A DNA stretch of 64,000 bases from Limnochordaceae bacterium. Lineage in GTDB: Bacteria > Bacillota > Limnochordia > Limnochordales > Geochordaceae. The notes below the pieces were generated by a model. It had not been told where the DNA came from and searched no databases. It saw nothing but the letters and a program-made list of their open reading frames with translations. A program made the translations under genes and the position numbers. The stretch lies in the NCBI GenBank assembly GCA_014896295.1, contig JADBKR010000007.1, forward strand, positions 1 through 64,000, read 5' to 3'. Below, in pieces: positions 18,066 to 27,399 of the stretch (the stretch's first letter is position 1; each line of letters opens with the position of its first letter).

Positions 18066-19025
18066 TTAGCTTTTCAGGGCTCCGAAGGTCAGACCGCGTA
18101 CAATGTAGCGCTGCACGAGGAAGGCCAGCAGCAACTCAGGGCCGATGGTGACGACAACGGCAGCCGCCATCTGACCCCACAGCACCTGTTCATACGACAT
18201 AAATCCCAGCAGTCCAACGGTAACCGTCTGCGTTTGGCGTTCGCCCAATATCAGGGAGAACACGAAGCTATTCCAGGCAAAGATGAAGCCCAGAACGACG
18301 GTCGCCGCAAGGCCTGGGCGGATCAGCGGCAGTGCGACTCGCCACAATGCCCCGAGCCACGAGCACCCGTCAACCATTGCGGCCTCTTCGAGCTCCCGTG
18401 GGACATCCTGGAAATAGCCCCGCAGAATCCAAATCATAAAGGGAAGCGTCACCAACTGATATACTAGAATGAGCCCCACGTATGTGTTGTACAGCCCGAT
18501 TCGCTGGTAGATGACGTAGAGGGGGAGAATGACCACCAACTCCGGCGCGAACCGGAAGCTAAGGAACGTGAAGGCGAGGTTCTCCTTCTGGCGCATGGAA
18601 AACCGAGCCAGACCGTAGGCCGTTGGTAGCGCAAGCCCAGCCGACAGCAGTACCGCTCCTGTCGCCACGATCAGGCTGTTCCGGAAATACGCTGGAAAGT
18701 CAGGGCGGGCCAAGGCATAACCGATGGACTCCTTTTGCCCGATAAACAAGGCCTTGTAATTGTCCCACACCGGTCGGAAAATTAGTTTCGGCGGGCTTGC
18801 GATTACGTCAACCGGGCTCTTGATGGACGTTAGAAAAATCCATACAAGCGGTCCTAGCACAAACGCAAGGAAAAGGAGATACGACAGTCCGAGCAACAGT
18901 CGCCTCACGTGGCTTCCCCAAGCAGTCTTACCCTTGCTGTTCGTCGGCACCCAAGCCCGCCGCGCCCGGGCGTCCGACTTGTTCTCCGGACTCTGTGTAC
19001 GGACCACACCCGTCGCCTCCGACAC
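18066..19025 (-). CDS. Sugar ABC transporter permease, MalG type
   Basis: This inner-membrane permease of a carbohydrate-uptake (CUT1) ABC transporter has 319 residues. The first membrane segment is at about 45-68, and the ATPase-contacting EAA loop reads ELEEAAMVDGCSWLGALWRV with the conserved downstream Pro (LPLIRPG). The start is GTG 19025, with AGGGGGAG upstream, 12 bases after the partner permease ends. The N-terminal cytoplasmic tail of about 40 residues is longer than usual. No ATPase gene is present in the operon, so a shared MsmK/UgpC-type ATPase encoded elsewhere is expected, as is common for such systems. Confidence 0.93.
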   Translation of the reverse strand: MSEATGVVRTQSPENKSDARARRAWVPTNSKGKTAWGSHVRRLLLGLSYLLFLAFVLGPLVWIFLTSIKSPVDVIASPPKLIFRPVWDNYKALFIGQKESIGYALARPDFPAYFRNSLIVATGAVLLSAGLALPTAYGLARFSMRQKENLAFTFLSFRFAPELVVILPLYVIYQRIGLYNTYVGLILVYQLVTLPFMIWILRGYFQDVPRELEEAAMVDGCSWLGALWRVALPLIRPGLAATVVLGFIFAWNSFVFSLILGERQTQTVTVGLLGFMSYEQVLWGQMAAAVVVTIGPELLLAFLVQRYIVRGLTFGALKS

Positions 19026-19037
19026 ACCTTACTCCCC

Positions 19038-19949
19038 CTAGCTCGTAGCCGATTGAGCCCACCAGCGGCTCAAGAGCAGGCTGAATCCGTACACGAGAAT
19101 AAACAACACCAGGCTAAGAGCCAGGGCACGCCCCATATTCAGGCTCTTGTATGCCTCTTCATACGCCCGAATGTGAAGAACCATCGTGGCGTTGATAGGT
19201 CCTCCTCGGGTTGTTGCAAATATGATGTCAAAGGCTTTGATGGAATCCATCAATCGAAACAGCGCGGCAAGAATGATGAGGGGCCTGAGCAGGGGTAATG
19301 TCAGATAACGAAACGTCTCACCCGGTGAGGCGCCATCTACCAGCGCCGCCTCGTAGGGTTCACGAGGCAGGGCCTGGAGCCCTGCTAACAAGATCAAAGC
19401 AACAAAGGGCGTGAAGATCCAAGCGTCAATCAGGACCAGTGAGAGTAACGCGGTGCTCGGCGACGCCAGCCACCGCTGGGCCGGAGCCCCTGCGCTGACC
19501 AGAAGGTAGTTCAGGATCCCCCCGGCGGGTTCCATCATTACTTTCCACATCAGACCGGCTATAACCGGGGGAACCATTAGAGGAGCGACTGCGAGGGTGC
19601 GCAAATACCGCACCCCTGGCACGTCCCGGTTGAGGAGCAAAGCACACGCCATGCCCAGGACGATCTCAACGCTGGTTGTAGCGGTTGCGTACAGCAAGGT
19701 GATGCGCAGCGAATGCCAGAAGCCCGGGTCGCTCAAGATGGCTGCGTAATTTCCGAGTCCAATGAACGGCGTCGTGCGCTCGATGAGTCGGTACCGGGTT
19801 AAGCTGTAATAGACGCCCAAGAAGAAGGGATACAATATTCCACCCAGCATCAGAAGCGCCGGGACGAAAATGAGGTTGCCATAACGCGTACGCCGACGCT
19901 CGGCCCGACTCACTTTAGCCATCTGTGTCGACAAGAGAGGATTCGTCAC
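19038..19949 (-). CDS. Sugar ABC transporter permease, MalF type
   Basis: This 303-residue permease pairs with the MalG-type protein just downstream. It begins after a short basic N-terminus (RAERRRTRYGNLIF) with a membrane helix containing PALLMLGGILYPFFLG. The EAA loop reads PYEAALVDGASPGETFRYLT, followed by LPLLRP. Six membrane segments can be traced, and the C-terminal SLLLSRWW is typical. The start is GTG 19949 with AGAGGGGA upstream. It lies 90 bases after the binding-protein gene in the same operon. Confidence 0.93.
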   Translation of the reverse strand: MTNPLLSTQMAKVSRAERRRTRYGNLIFVPALLMLGGILYPFFLGVYYSLTRYRLIERTTPFIGLGNYAAILSDPGFWHSLRITLLYATATTSVEIVLGMACALLLNRDVPGVRYLRTLAVAPLMVPPVIAGLMWKVMMEPAGGILNYLLVSAGAPAQRWLASPSTALLSLVLIDAWIFTPFVALILLAGLQALPREPYEAALVDGASPGETFRYLTLPLLRPLIILAALFRLMDSIKAFDIIFATTRGGPINATMVLHIRAYEEAYKSLNMGRALALSLVLFILVYGFSLLLSRWWAQSATS

Positions 19950-20039
19950 GGCGCCACCCGTCCCCTCTTTCCACGGAGGGGCGGCGGGCGTCCCGCCGCC
20001 CCAAAACAGCCACCACGCCGACCTGCCTAGCCCAAGACC

Positions 20040-21395
20040 TTACTTGAACGCCTGCTGATTAATACGGGTCATGTCCTGTGCGGCGGCATCGAGGGCTTCC
20101 TTGGCCGGCCGCCCGTAGTAGATCTCGTGGAGGGCATCAAGCCAGCGCAGATGTTCGGCAACCAGCTCGGTGTTGGGTCGGTAGACCAACCGGGCATATC
20201 GCTCTAGCATTTGGGAGGCCACGCGGCGCCAGTTGCCGTTGTCCCACTTCTCGGTCATAGCGACGACATCGGGATCCATGAACACAGACCGACGTACAGC
20301 ATTGAGGTTGCCCCGCAAAGCGGAAGCCTTAAGTCGCTCCTTGCTGGTGGCCCACTGGATGAAATACCATGCCGCTCCCTTGTTACGGGACTTTGCGTTC
20401 ATGGCGAGGGCCCAGGTCCAGATGTTGGAGATGCGGCCCGCGGGCCCCACTGGCGGCAAAGCATATCCGACCTTACCAGCGACTGCAGAGGTGTTCGGAT
20501 TCTCGTAGGTATAGGCGAAGAAGTCACAGTCCAGGATCATCGAGAACTTCCCGGCCGCAAATCCCTGCATAGCATCGTACCAGGTCATGTTGGGCCAACC
20601 GGGGGACCCCGCGTCCCGCGCCAGGCGGGTCCAGAATTCCGCCGCCTTGACGCCGGCCTCACTGTTCACCAGGGAGCGCAGGTTCGGGTCGGACTCAACT
20701 CCGCCGAAGGACTTGAACGTGTAAATCCAGCCCATCTGGGTGGAACTAATGTCGCGGTTACCCCGCTGGGCGATTCCATAGATCTGCTGCCCGTCGATGA
20801 CCCCGGTTAGTGCCTTGGCGGCCGAGTACAGCTCGTCGAGTGTCTCGGGCACCTTGATGCCTTTCTTCTCAAACAGGTCCTTCCGGTACGCCAAGATAGT
20901 CGTCTCCACCATGACCGGGATCGCCCACTGGGTTCCCTGGCCGACTCCAGTGCCGATCTGCTTGTTCCACGCGTTGGCACCCAGAATCGCGGGGTAGAAG
21001 TCATCAACATCGTAGCTCGGGCTGGTCAACGAAGGGTTATTCAGGTAAGGGTTCAGCGGCTCCAGCCACCCAGCTGTCGCCTGCTGCCATTCCACGCTGG
21101 GGCCCGTCATGAAGACGTCGTACGTTCCAGCACCCGTTGACAAGTCGATGGTCAGCTTTTCCCAGTATTCGGCCTCGGGTAATACGATGAACGAAATCGA
21201 GATGCCCGTCTTTTCGGTGAACTGACGGATCAGCGGGATGAGCGCCTCGGTAAACGGATGCTTTACCAGAGCCACGGCGATTGTCTGACCTGAGAACTGC
21301 TTCCAGTTGATGTCAGCCGCCGCAGCGACGGAAGTCGACAGCAGTAGAAGGGTAAGCCCCAAGGCAACCAGGGTCCGAGCCCACCCGGAGTGCAC
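20040..21395 (-). CDS. Sugar ABC transporter solute-binding protein
   Basis: This extracellular solute-binding protein of family 1 has 451 residues. Its Sec signal peptide (residues 1-27, TLVALGLTLLLLSTSVAAAA) has no lipobox Cys, so anchoring is not by lipidation at that site. The mature part shows features typical of CUT1 sugar receptors, including IPLIRQFTEKTGISISF, YDVFMTGPSVEWQQA and the hinge-region pattern ATSKERLKA. The GTG start at 21395 follows AAAGGAG. It delivers an unidentified sugar to the two permeases encoded downstream. The 255 bases upstream, after the M42 gene, contain TTGACA but no convincing -10 partner. Confidence 0.92.
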   Translation of the reverse strand: MHSGWARTLVALGLTLLLLSTSVAAAADINWKQFSGQTIAVALVKHPFTEALIPLIRQFTEKTGISISFIVLPEAEYWEKLTIDLSTGAGTYDVFMTGPSVEWQQATAGWLEPLNPYLNNPSLTSPSYDVDDFYPAILGANAWNKQIGTGVGQGTQWAIPVMVETTILAYRKDLFEKKGIKVPETLDELYSAAKALTGVIDGQQIYGIAQRGNRDISSTQMGWIYTFKSFGGVESDPNLRSLVNSEAGVKAAEFWTRLARDAGSPGWPNMTWYDAMQGFAAGKFSMILDCDFFAYTYENPNTSAVAGKVGYALPPVGPAGRISNIWTWALAMNAKSRNKGAAWYFIQWATSKERLKASALRGNLNAVRRSVFMDPDVVAMTEKWDNGNWRRVASQMLERYARLVYRPNTELVAEHLRWLDALHEIYYGRPAKEALDAAAQDMTRINQQAFK

Positions 21396-21650
21396 AGCGA
21401 TCGCTCCTTTCCGTGGTGACCAATCTCGTTATGCTGCTTGTCCTCTAAGGTCCCGCTCCTACGTCTCAGCCCTTCTCAGCAACGTACCCACGACCAACCC
21501 CCTTCAGGCAGGTGTGAAACTAGCTGACACACGACTGCAGACATGCTGCCGGCAGTTCGGGGTTCCTCTGCCATCACTTCCTCGCAGATAGCAACGGGCC
21601 TTTCCCTCCTGGCGAAACGGTCTGTCAAGTCGCCGACCGACATTCACCCC

Positions 21651-22814
21651 CTATCCTCGTGATAGGTCGATTCCGGAGGAGAGCTGCCTCACGAACGCTG
21701 CCAGCATGCGCGCGGTGTGGTTGATATCCTGCAGCGAGCAAACTTCGACCGGGGAGTGGGTGTACCGGCACGGTACCCCTACCTCGATCGATGGGATGCC
21801 GCCACCCTCCAACTGTACATAGGCGGCCTCCGTAAGCCCTCCAAAGAAACTGCCAAACTGGGAAGGTACGGCAGCAGCTTCCGCCGCGTCCATCAGGGCG
21901 TACGCAAGTTTCCGGTTCGGAAGCACCCCGTTCAGTGTTCCCCGACCGTGGAAGCTGTACAGATTAATGGTAGGGCCCCGATTTAGGGAAACGTCGGTAA
22001 CCTGGCGCAGATCGGGCGTGTCGCAGGCGACCGCGATGTCCACACTGATCGCTATGTCCGGCCTAAGTTCTCGCACGATCGGCAGGACGCCCCTCAAATT
22101 GAACTCCTCCTGCACCGACCCGACAAGGTAGACCCCGGCACTGCCCGCTCCATCCTGCCCGCCGACTAGAATTCGCGCGAGCTCGACCAGCACGGCACAA
22201 CCCACTCGGTTGTCCATTGCCTTACCCTGAACAAGCCAGCCTCGCCTCTGGAAAGAGGGAGCGTACACCCCAAGCGTACCCACGTGCAGGCCCATCTCTT
22301 GGGCCTCCCGAATCGTGGCTGCGCCCACGTCCACGTAGAGGTCCTCAAGGGGCACCACACGATACTTCTCGTCGGCAGGCGTTACGTGATGCGACTTTGT
22401 ACCAATCACACCCGGCACCAAGCCATGCCGCCCGAGGAAAACAACACGTTGTCCAGCCAGGCTTTTTTCCGGAATACCGCCGAGCCGATGAAGTCTCAGG
22501 AAGCCGTCCGGTTCGATCTTGCGGACCACAAATCCGACCTCGTCCATATGGGCAAACACAAGCACCCTCGGGGAGCCCGGTTTAGCCTCCCGCACGCGGA
22601 CCGCCACGTTACCCATGACATCCACGTGCGGCTCTAGGCCGAGTTTGGAAAACTCTTGGGACAAGAGCCGAATCATCTCTTCCTCTTGGCCGGCCGGGGC
22701 CGAGGCCTCCGAGAACGTGCGCAGCAAATCGGCCAGTTGGGGCCAGGCTGCCTCACTCCCGTCTCCAGGCCCGGGTGACAATCCTTCCGGGGTTGCTGAC
22801 CGCCCCGTCCTCAT
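21651..22814 (-). CDS. M42-family metallo-aminopeptidase / FrvX-SgcX-like protein
   Basis: This 387-residue protein belongs to peptidase family M42, dinuclear-metal aminopeptidases once annotated as endoglucanases. Metal ligands are recognisable in VFAHMDEVG (His, then Asp nearby), KAMDNRVG (Asp), VQEEFNLRG (catalytic and bridging Glu), SVDIAVACD (Asp) and CRYTHSP (His). A tail of about 20 residues precedes the usual start (LLRTFSEASAPAGQE). ATG 22814 follows AAAGGGGC. M42 genes named frvX and sgcX occur in sugar operons of enteric bacteria, and here too it sits between a sugar kinase and a sugar transporter, so its role may not be peptide degradation. That is inference. Confidence 0.9.
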   Translation of the reverse strand: MRTGRSATPEGLSPGPGDGSEAAWPQLADLLRTFSEASAPAGQEEEMIRLLSQEFSKLGLEPHVDVMGNVAVRVREAKPGSPRVLVFAHMDEVGFVVRKIEPDGFLRLHRLGGIPEKSLAGQRVVFLGRHGLVPGVIGTKSHHVTPADEKYRVVPLEDLYVDVGAATIREAQEMGLHVGTLGVYAPSFQRRGWLVQGKAMDNRVGCAVLVELARILVGGQDGAGSAGVYLVGSVQEEFNLRGVLPIVRELRPDIAISVDIAVACDTPDLRQVTDVSLNRGPTINLYSFHGRGTLNGVLPNRKLAYALMDAAEAAAVPSQFGSFFGGLTEAAYVQLEGGGIPSIEVGVPCRYTHSPVEVCSLQDINHTARMLAAFVRQLSSGIDLSRG

Positions 22815-22846
22815 GCTTAATGCCCCTTTCCGCGTCTCCTACCCGC

Positions 22847-24397
22847 TCACAGGGGAGAGCCCTCGTCCGCTAACGCGACAAGTTCATATACGATGCGGCG
22901 CGTCGTCGGATAGAGCTCTCGGTAACAGGCATAGAGGCGATCGTAGATCGCCCGGCGTTCTGGGTCCGGTTCAATCAGGCGTGGCTGTTTGAGCCACCTC
23001 GTGCGAAGTTCGACCAGAGATTTTACGACACCGGTTCCAAGGGCAGCCAGAAACGCATCCCCGTAGGCAGCTCCTACAGTGACAAGCGGCACTTCTTGAC
23101 GCATCCCTGTCACGTCGCTCACGATTTGCACCCACAAGGGATTCTTGGTGCCGCCTCCCACGGCTACCAAGCGACGGACGCCAGCCCCCGCTTTCATGAA
23201 CGCATCAAGATGGTGGCGAACACCGTAGGCAGTACCCTCAAGTATGGCTCGGAAGAGCTCACCTCGGCCATGGGAGAGCGTAAGCCCCGCGACGATACCC
23301 CTGGCTCGGGGATCCTGGATCGGCGTTCGCTCACCGCTGAAATATGGAAGCACCAGCAGCCCCCTGGAGCCGGGCGGTACTGTGGCCGCCTCGTCAGCCA
23401 GAGCCTGATAGGCGCTGCGACCTGTTGGCGACTCCGCCTGCACCAGCTCACGGGCAAAGTTATCCCGGAACCACCGCGTCAGAGCCCCAGAGGTCGCCAT
23501 GCCGCCTGCAAGGACAAATGTCCGAGGGAAGCAGAAAACAGCAGACCACAGATCGGCTGAAATCGTCAATTCGGCGGTGACCAGTATGAAGAAGAAGGTC
23601 GAACCATACATCACCATGAGGTCGCCTGGCTCGGTGACCCCCACGCTAACGGCCTCCGCCGCGGCGTCGCAGGTACCCGCGATGACAGGGGTACCCGCGC
23701 GCAGGCCGGTTTGTTGCGCCGCCTCCCGTGTGACGCCGCCTATCACCTCGGCAGGCCAACGAAGCTCCGGAAGGCGATCGACGTCAATGATCCCCTTAGC
23801 GAAGTCCTGTGACCAAGTCAGTGCGTGAATATCGAAGAGGGGCGTGAAGGCGGTCGCCGTGTAGTAATCGATGACGTGTTGACCAGTCATTCTGTAAGCC
23901 AGGTAGCTACTCGCTGTGTGTACTTTGAACGTGCGCTCAAAGAGATCCGGTTCGTTCTCACGAAACCAGAGGATCTTGGGGCCAACGGCCTGCGTTGAAA
24001 GAGCGTTGCCGCAGCGCTTCAGAATGGTATCGGCTCCCAAGCGCTCGTTGAGGCGGCTGATCTGGGGCTCGGTGCGCGTGTCAATGCCGTAAAGAATCGC
24101 TTTGCGCAGTGGGCGCCCATCCTCCCCTATGGGAAGCATGTCTGCCCCCAGGGCTGACAGCCCCACGGCACTGACACGCTCAAGGCCGCCGGGCACGAGG
24201 GCATTGAGCCGGCGGCACAGGACGCAAACATCATGCCACCAAACGGCATCCGCATCATGCTCGGCCCAGCCGGGGCGCGGTACGTCCAAGGTGTGGGGCG
24301 TAGCAGCCTGCGCCACAATGTCTCCGGCGACATTCACAACCACGCCCTTTGACTCGTACGTCCCTACGTCGATTCCCAAGAAGAGGTCCCCTGCCAC
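22847..24397 (-). CDS. FGGY-family carbohydrate kinase
   Basis: This full-length 516-residue kinase of the FGGY family (xylulokinase/ribulokinase/glycerol kinase) phosphorylates a sugar or polyol with ATP. The N-terminal phosphate-1 motif is FLGIDVGTYESKGVVV; the substrate loop includes GWAEHDADAVWWHD; the C-terminal adenosine and FGGY-signature regions contain GTCDAAAEAVSVGV, LPYFSGERTPI and VAVGGGTKNPLWVQI. The start is GTG 24397. The position between a BtpA-like gene and the transporter suggests it phosphorylates the imported substrate or the product of the dehydrogenase. Sequence alone does not identify the sugar. Confidence 0.92.
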   Translation of the reverse strand: MAGDLFLGIDVGTYESKGVVVNVAGDIVAQAATPHTLDVPRPGWAEHDADAVWWHDVCVLCRRLNALVPGGLERVSAVGLSALGADMLPIGEDGRPLRKAILYGIDTRTEPQISRLNERLGADTILKRCGNALSTQAVGPKILWFRENEPDLFERTFKVHTASSYLAYRMTGQHVIDYYTATAFTPLFDIHALTWSQDFAKGIIDVDRLPELRWPAEVIGGVTREAAQQTGLRAGTPVIAGTCDAAAEAVSVGVTEPGDLMVMYGSTFFFILVTAELTISADLWSAVFCFPRTFVLAGGMATSGALTRWFRDNFARELVQAESPTGRSAYQALADEAATVPPGSRGLLVLPYFSGERTPIQDPRARGIVAGLTLSHGRGELFRAILEGTAYGVRHHLDAFMKAGAGVRRLVAVGGGTKNPLWVQIVSDVTGMRQEVPLVTVGAAYGDAFLAALGTGVVKSLVELRTRWLKQPRLIEPDPERRAIYDRLYACYRELYPTTRRIVYELVALADEGSPL

Positions 24398-24495
24398 CTG
24401 AACACACCTGCCCCCTGATGGCTGCGTGAGGCCAAAACGACAATGGCGGTCGCGGTACCAGGACTTCAGGCGTCCGGGTCCCCTGTGGCATCAAT

Positions 24496-24813
24496 TCAAC
24501 GGGCATCGTTTTGTTGAATGGAAGGACGTAGTACCCTCCCATCCCGTCCCAGGATAATGAGGGTTGGCACCATACCGCTGACGCCTACCGCGGCCACATC
24601 CCGCGGCTTCCGCCCCGCCTTGTCCAGGCAAGTCGGAATCACAGTCCGGAGATTATCCCACCATGCTTGGGGATCTTCCTCGGCCAGGCCGGGACGCGGC
24701 GAAAGCAAGGTGGATGGGGCCGCCGCATCCGCAAGAATCCGGCCGTCGGTACCAATTACGACGGCCTTCGTGGCCGTCGTTCCAATATCAATCCCGACAA
24801 GCAGGTCGCTCAT
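24496..24813 (-). pseudogene. Second FGGY kinase, N-terminal remnant
   Basis: A 105-residue N-terminus of another FGGY kinase: LLVGIDIGTTATKAVVIGTD, GLAEEDPQAWWDNL, and VGVSGMVPTLIILGRDGRVL ending SIQQNDAR, then TGA. In intact kinases about 380 residues follow. The end lies only about 100 bases from the next kinase gene, so a deletion likely removed the rest. It differs from the adjacent full-length kinase, so two distinct sugar kinases once sat side by side. Confidence 0.85.
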
Positions 24814-24877
24814 TCGGCCCCCCAACCTTGTCTGTTGCGACCCTAACCCCTGGAGGTGAGCGATCCAGAAGCTCTTC

Positions 24878-25690
24878 TTACCTTCCCCGGACGGTTCGCA
24901 CTGCTTTCATGAACTCGGACACCCTGCGCGGGTCGACCCGGTTCCATGTGTACCCGTCTACCTTCAAGCTCGTACCCACAATGACGCCGTCCGCGACTTC
25001 AAGGATGGCCGCCACATTCTCTGCCCGGACACCCGTATTAACCATCACAGGAATCCTCTCGCCGACAGCCTCCTTGACCCGCTTCACGATCGTGACCTCC
25101 ACCTCAGCCCCGGCGCGAGGGCCCGACACCAAGAGTACATCCGGAATGGATGACGTAGCCACGCTAAGGGCCACCTGTTCCGCAGTTCGCGTGCCCAACG
25201 GGGAAGCATACTCCGGCGTGATGTTAAACATCAGCATAACGCCGTCGCCGCTGATATACCGGCGGTAACGCAACACGTCAGGCGCGTCCGGCACCCACAA
25301 CCCCATGTCACTATCGTATGCCCCGGTCAAGACCTCACGGACGAACGCTCCGCCGTTGGCCACTGCAATGGCCAGGGCAGCCTTCGGATCCCACAGGTAA
25401 TCCACCCCAAACGGGACCGGAAGCGGTAACAGCTGGCCGATGACGGAGCTCATCGCAGCGACGCCTTCCAGAGAGGCCTTTAGCGTGTACGGCCGGTCTC
25501 CTTCGTTGCAGAACATGATCGCATCCACACCGCCGTCGACCAGCGCCTTTACATCTGCCTCAACCCGCTGGCGAATCCCGCGCATTCCTTCTTCTGCGTC
25601 GTACTGCGGAGTGCCAGGCAGCGGCGGAAAGTGCGCCATCGCGATGACCGGTTTCTCCGTCCCAAAGACACGTTCCAGCTTTGCCGCCAC
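24878..25690 (-). CDS. BtpA/SgcQ-family TIM-barrel protein
   Basis: This 270-residue protein belongs to the BtpA family, TIM-barrel proteins whose members include cyanobacterial BtpA and the sugar-operon protein SgcQ. Visible family marks are KPVIAMAHFPPLPG near the start, DGGVDAIMFCNEGDRPY, LPFGVDYLWD-like sequence (here PFGVDYLWDPKAALAIA), LLVSGPRAGAEV and the C-terminal barrel end DGVIVGTSLK. The start is GTG 25690 with GAGGTGAT, 11 bases after the regulator gene, so the two are probably translated from one transcript. The biochemical activity is unknown; in sugar operons an aldolase- or isomerase-like step is often supposed. Confidence 0.88.
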   Translation of the reverse strand: MAAKLERVFGTEKPVIAMAHFPPLPGTPQYDAEEGMRGIRQRVEADVKALVDGGVDAIMFCNEGDRPYTLKASLEGVAAMSSVIGQLLPLPVPFGVDYLWDPKAALAIAVANGGAFVREVLTGAYDSDMGLWVPDAPDVLRYRRYISGDGVMLMFNITPEYASPLGTRTAEQVALSVATSSIPDVLLVSGPRAGAEVEVTIVKRVKEAVGERIPVMVNTGVRAENVAAILEVADGVIVGTSLKVDGYTWNRVDPRRVSEFMKAVRTVRGR

Positions 25691-25701
25691 ATCTCATCAC
25701 C

Positions 25702-26571
25702 TCAGCCGTCGTATTGACGTGACGCTGCCGAGTGCTGCCCCACGGCAGGCGTCCCACCCTCGTCCGAAGCTACCTCGTCCGTTACCGGCTCCTCTTGCCC
25801 AACCTCCACGATGGTGAGGCGAACCCCTATCTCTGTTAGGGTGCTACGAAGCTGGCTGGGCAGCCCTGAGTCGGTTATGACCTCTTCAAAGGCATCGAGA
25901 CCGGCGACCCAGGCAAGCGCAGTCTTCATGAACTTGCTGTGATCGGCGAGCAGGTACCGGTGGCGGGATGCCTGGATCATGAGTTGTTTGATGCGTACCT
26001 CCTCCGTGGTGGCGTTCATCACACCGTGCTGAGCGTGCACGGCGTCGGCCGCCATGAAGGCCTTGTTTACGGCAAGGCGGGTCAGCATCTCCTCGGCATA
26101 GGGACCCCAGGTGGCAAAAATCCCGGGACGCACAGGTCCGCCCAAAACGATCACTTGGTGCGCCGTGGTGCGGCTCAGTTCCGTCGCGATGAGCAAGTCG
26201 GTCGTGACAATGGTGAGATTACGGTACTTCTGCAGGTGCGGGACCATGTGATAAGTGGTGGACCCGGAGTCGACGATAATCGTCTCGTCGTCCTCCACCA
26301 GCCGAGCGGCTGCCTCGGCGATGCGTCGCTTCTCTTCGTAGCGCACCCGGCGTTTGGCCTCATAGGGCGGGTCAAGGGCGGTGCCCGCCTGCCTTACTGA
26401 CACTGCGCCGCCGTGGCTGCGCACGATAAGGCCTTCTTCGGCAAGTTTGTCGAGGTCGCGGCGAATCGTAACGACCGAAACGTCGAGGAGGCGCGCCAAC
26501 TCGGCAACCTCCATGGCACCCCGCTGGTTAACCAGCTCTACGATCCGGTACTGGCGCTCGGTCGGAAGCAT
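25702..26571 (-). CDS. DeoR-family transcriptional repressor
   Basis: This 289-residue regulator of the DeoR/GlpR family has a winged helix at residues 6-60 (YRIVELVNQRGAMEVAELAR, then VSVVTIRRDLDKLAEEGLIV) and a phosphosugar-sensing domain with DSGSTTYHMVP, NLTIVTTDLLIA, VIVLGGPVRPG and LLADHSKF. Such proteins repress a sugar operon until a phosphorylated intermediate binds. ATG 26571 is preferred over an upstream start that would place nine residues before the conserved MLPTERQ. The last 25 residues are an acidic extension. It is the first gene of the catabolic operon and sits behind a strong promoter at 26640-26668, so autoregulation is likely. Confidence 0.93.
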   Translation of the reverse strand: MLPTERQYRIVELVNQRGAMEVAELARLLDVSVVTIRRDLDKLAEEGLIVRSHGGAVSVRQAGTALDPPYEAKRRVRYEEKRRIAEAAARLVEDDETIIVDSGSTTYHMVPHLQKYRNLTIVTTDLLIATELSRTTAHQVIVLGGPVRPGIFATWGPYAEEMLTRLAVNKAFMAADAVHAQHGVMNATTEEVRIKQLMIQASRHRYLLADHSKFMKTALAWVAGLDAFEEVITDSGLPSQLRSTLTEIGVRLTIVEVGQEEPVTDEVASDEGGTPAVGQHSAASRQYDG

Positions 26572-26639
26572 GTCCGCCCCCCAGAAGGCCTCGAGCACGG
26601 GCGCAAAGAGTCTCCACCCGCTCGGCTCTGCTCGTTCTC

Positions 26640-26668
26640 AGTATACCGGTTCGCTCACATTCTGTCAA
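26640..26668 (-). promoter_or_regulatory. Sigma-A promoter of the DeoR operon
   Basis: On the minus strand TTGACA (26663-26668) is separated by 17 bases from TATACT (26640-26645): a consensus -35 box and a near-consensus -10 box at ideal spacing. Transcription should start near 26633, leaving about 60 untranslated bases before the DeoR-family start. Upstream on the same strand TTCG recurs in CTCTTCGTTGTAGTTCGTC, a possible operator. Confidence 0.85.
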
Positions 26669-26956
26669 TAGACGAACTACAACGAAGAGCGATATTGTAC
26701 TTACGAGAACGGGTCTCCCATCGACGGCCGCTGGACATGGAGGACTCCGGGAACGACGTCGAGCGGCTGCCGTCCGAGGCCGAGACGGCAGGAGCAGGGC
26801 CTGACACTGGGAGAGCTTGCCCGGGAGGCGGGGTTGCCGGTGTGGGCCGCGGTACGGTGTGAGAAGGGGTTCGGGTAGACCGGCAGATCAGGCCGCGGGT
26901 AGTCGGGGCCCTGCTACAGTGGTCGGTCGACAAGCGCGGAGGAAGGCCTTCCCGAA

Positions 26957-27199
26957 GTGCCCCCGGTGCTTGCCGTCGAGGTGCACGACCGCTCCGAGCC
27001 GGATCTGAGCCGGAAGGTCCAGCAGTACCTGGCCGCCGGGGTGCAGGTCGTATGGGTCGTCGACCTCGAGGCCCGAAGCCTGACTCGCCATGCACCAGGG
27101 CAACCCCCGCGCACCTGGGGGAGTCCTGAAGCGGTCATCGAGGAGCCGGTCCTCCCGGGGTTTGGCTGCCGGCTGCAAGACCTCCTGGGAGCGAGGTAG
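26957..27199 (+). pseudogene. Uma2-family nuclease-fold protein, C-terminal piece
   Basis: Eighty residues match the second half of Uma2 (DUF820) proteins, which have a PD-(D/E)XK nuclease fold: VLAVEVHDRSEPDLSRKV, QYLAAGVQVVWVVDLEARSL and the ending VLPGFGCRLQDLLG. The Glu of the EV motif and the downstream Lys are present, but the N-terminal half with the first acidic residue is missing. About 90 bases upstream another frame reads QEQGLTLGELAREAGLPVWA, an HTH-like scrap ending in TAG, so the segment 26737-26956 appears to be a patchwork of decayed small genes. It could still be expressed from the GTG at 26957. Confidence 0.6.
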
Positions 27200-27399
27200 G
27201 GACGACGGCAGGGGACCATGAGCTCGCCCCGGTCGGCCCTGCTGGGGTTGCGGCCCGTCACGACCTCTCTGCTGGCGGCCACCCCTTGCCGGGCGGCTGC
27301 TCTGGGAGTGTCCTCCACCGCGTCCACCTCCCGGCACAGGCAGGGAGGGGCGACGGAGCGGCGGAAGACCGTCGACGTCTTCCGCCGCGCGGTGCTCCG

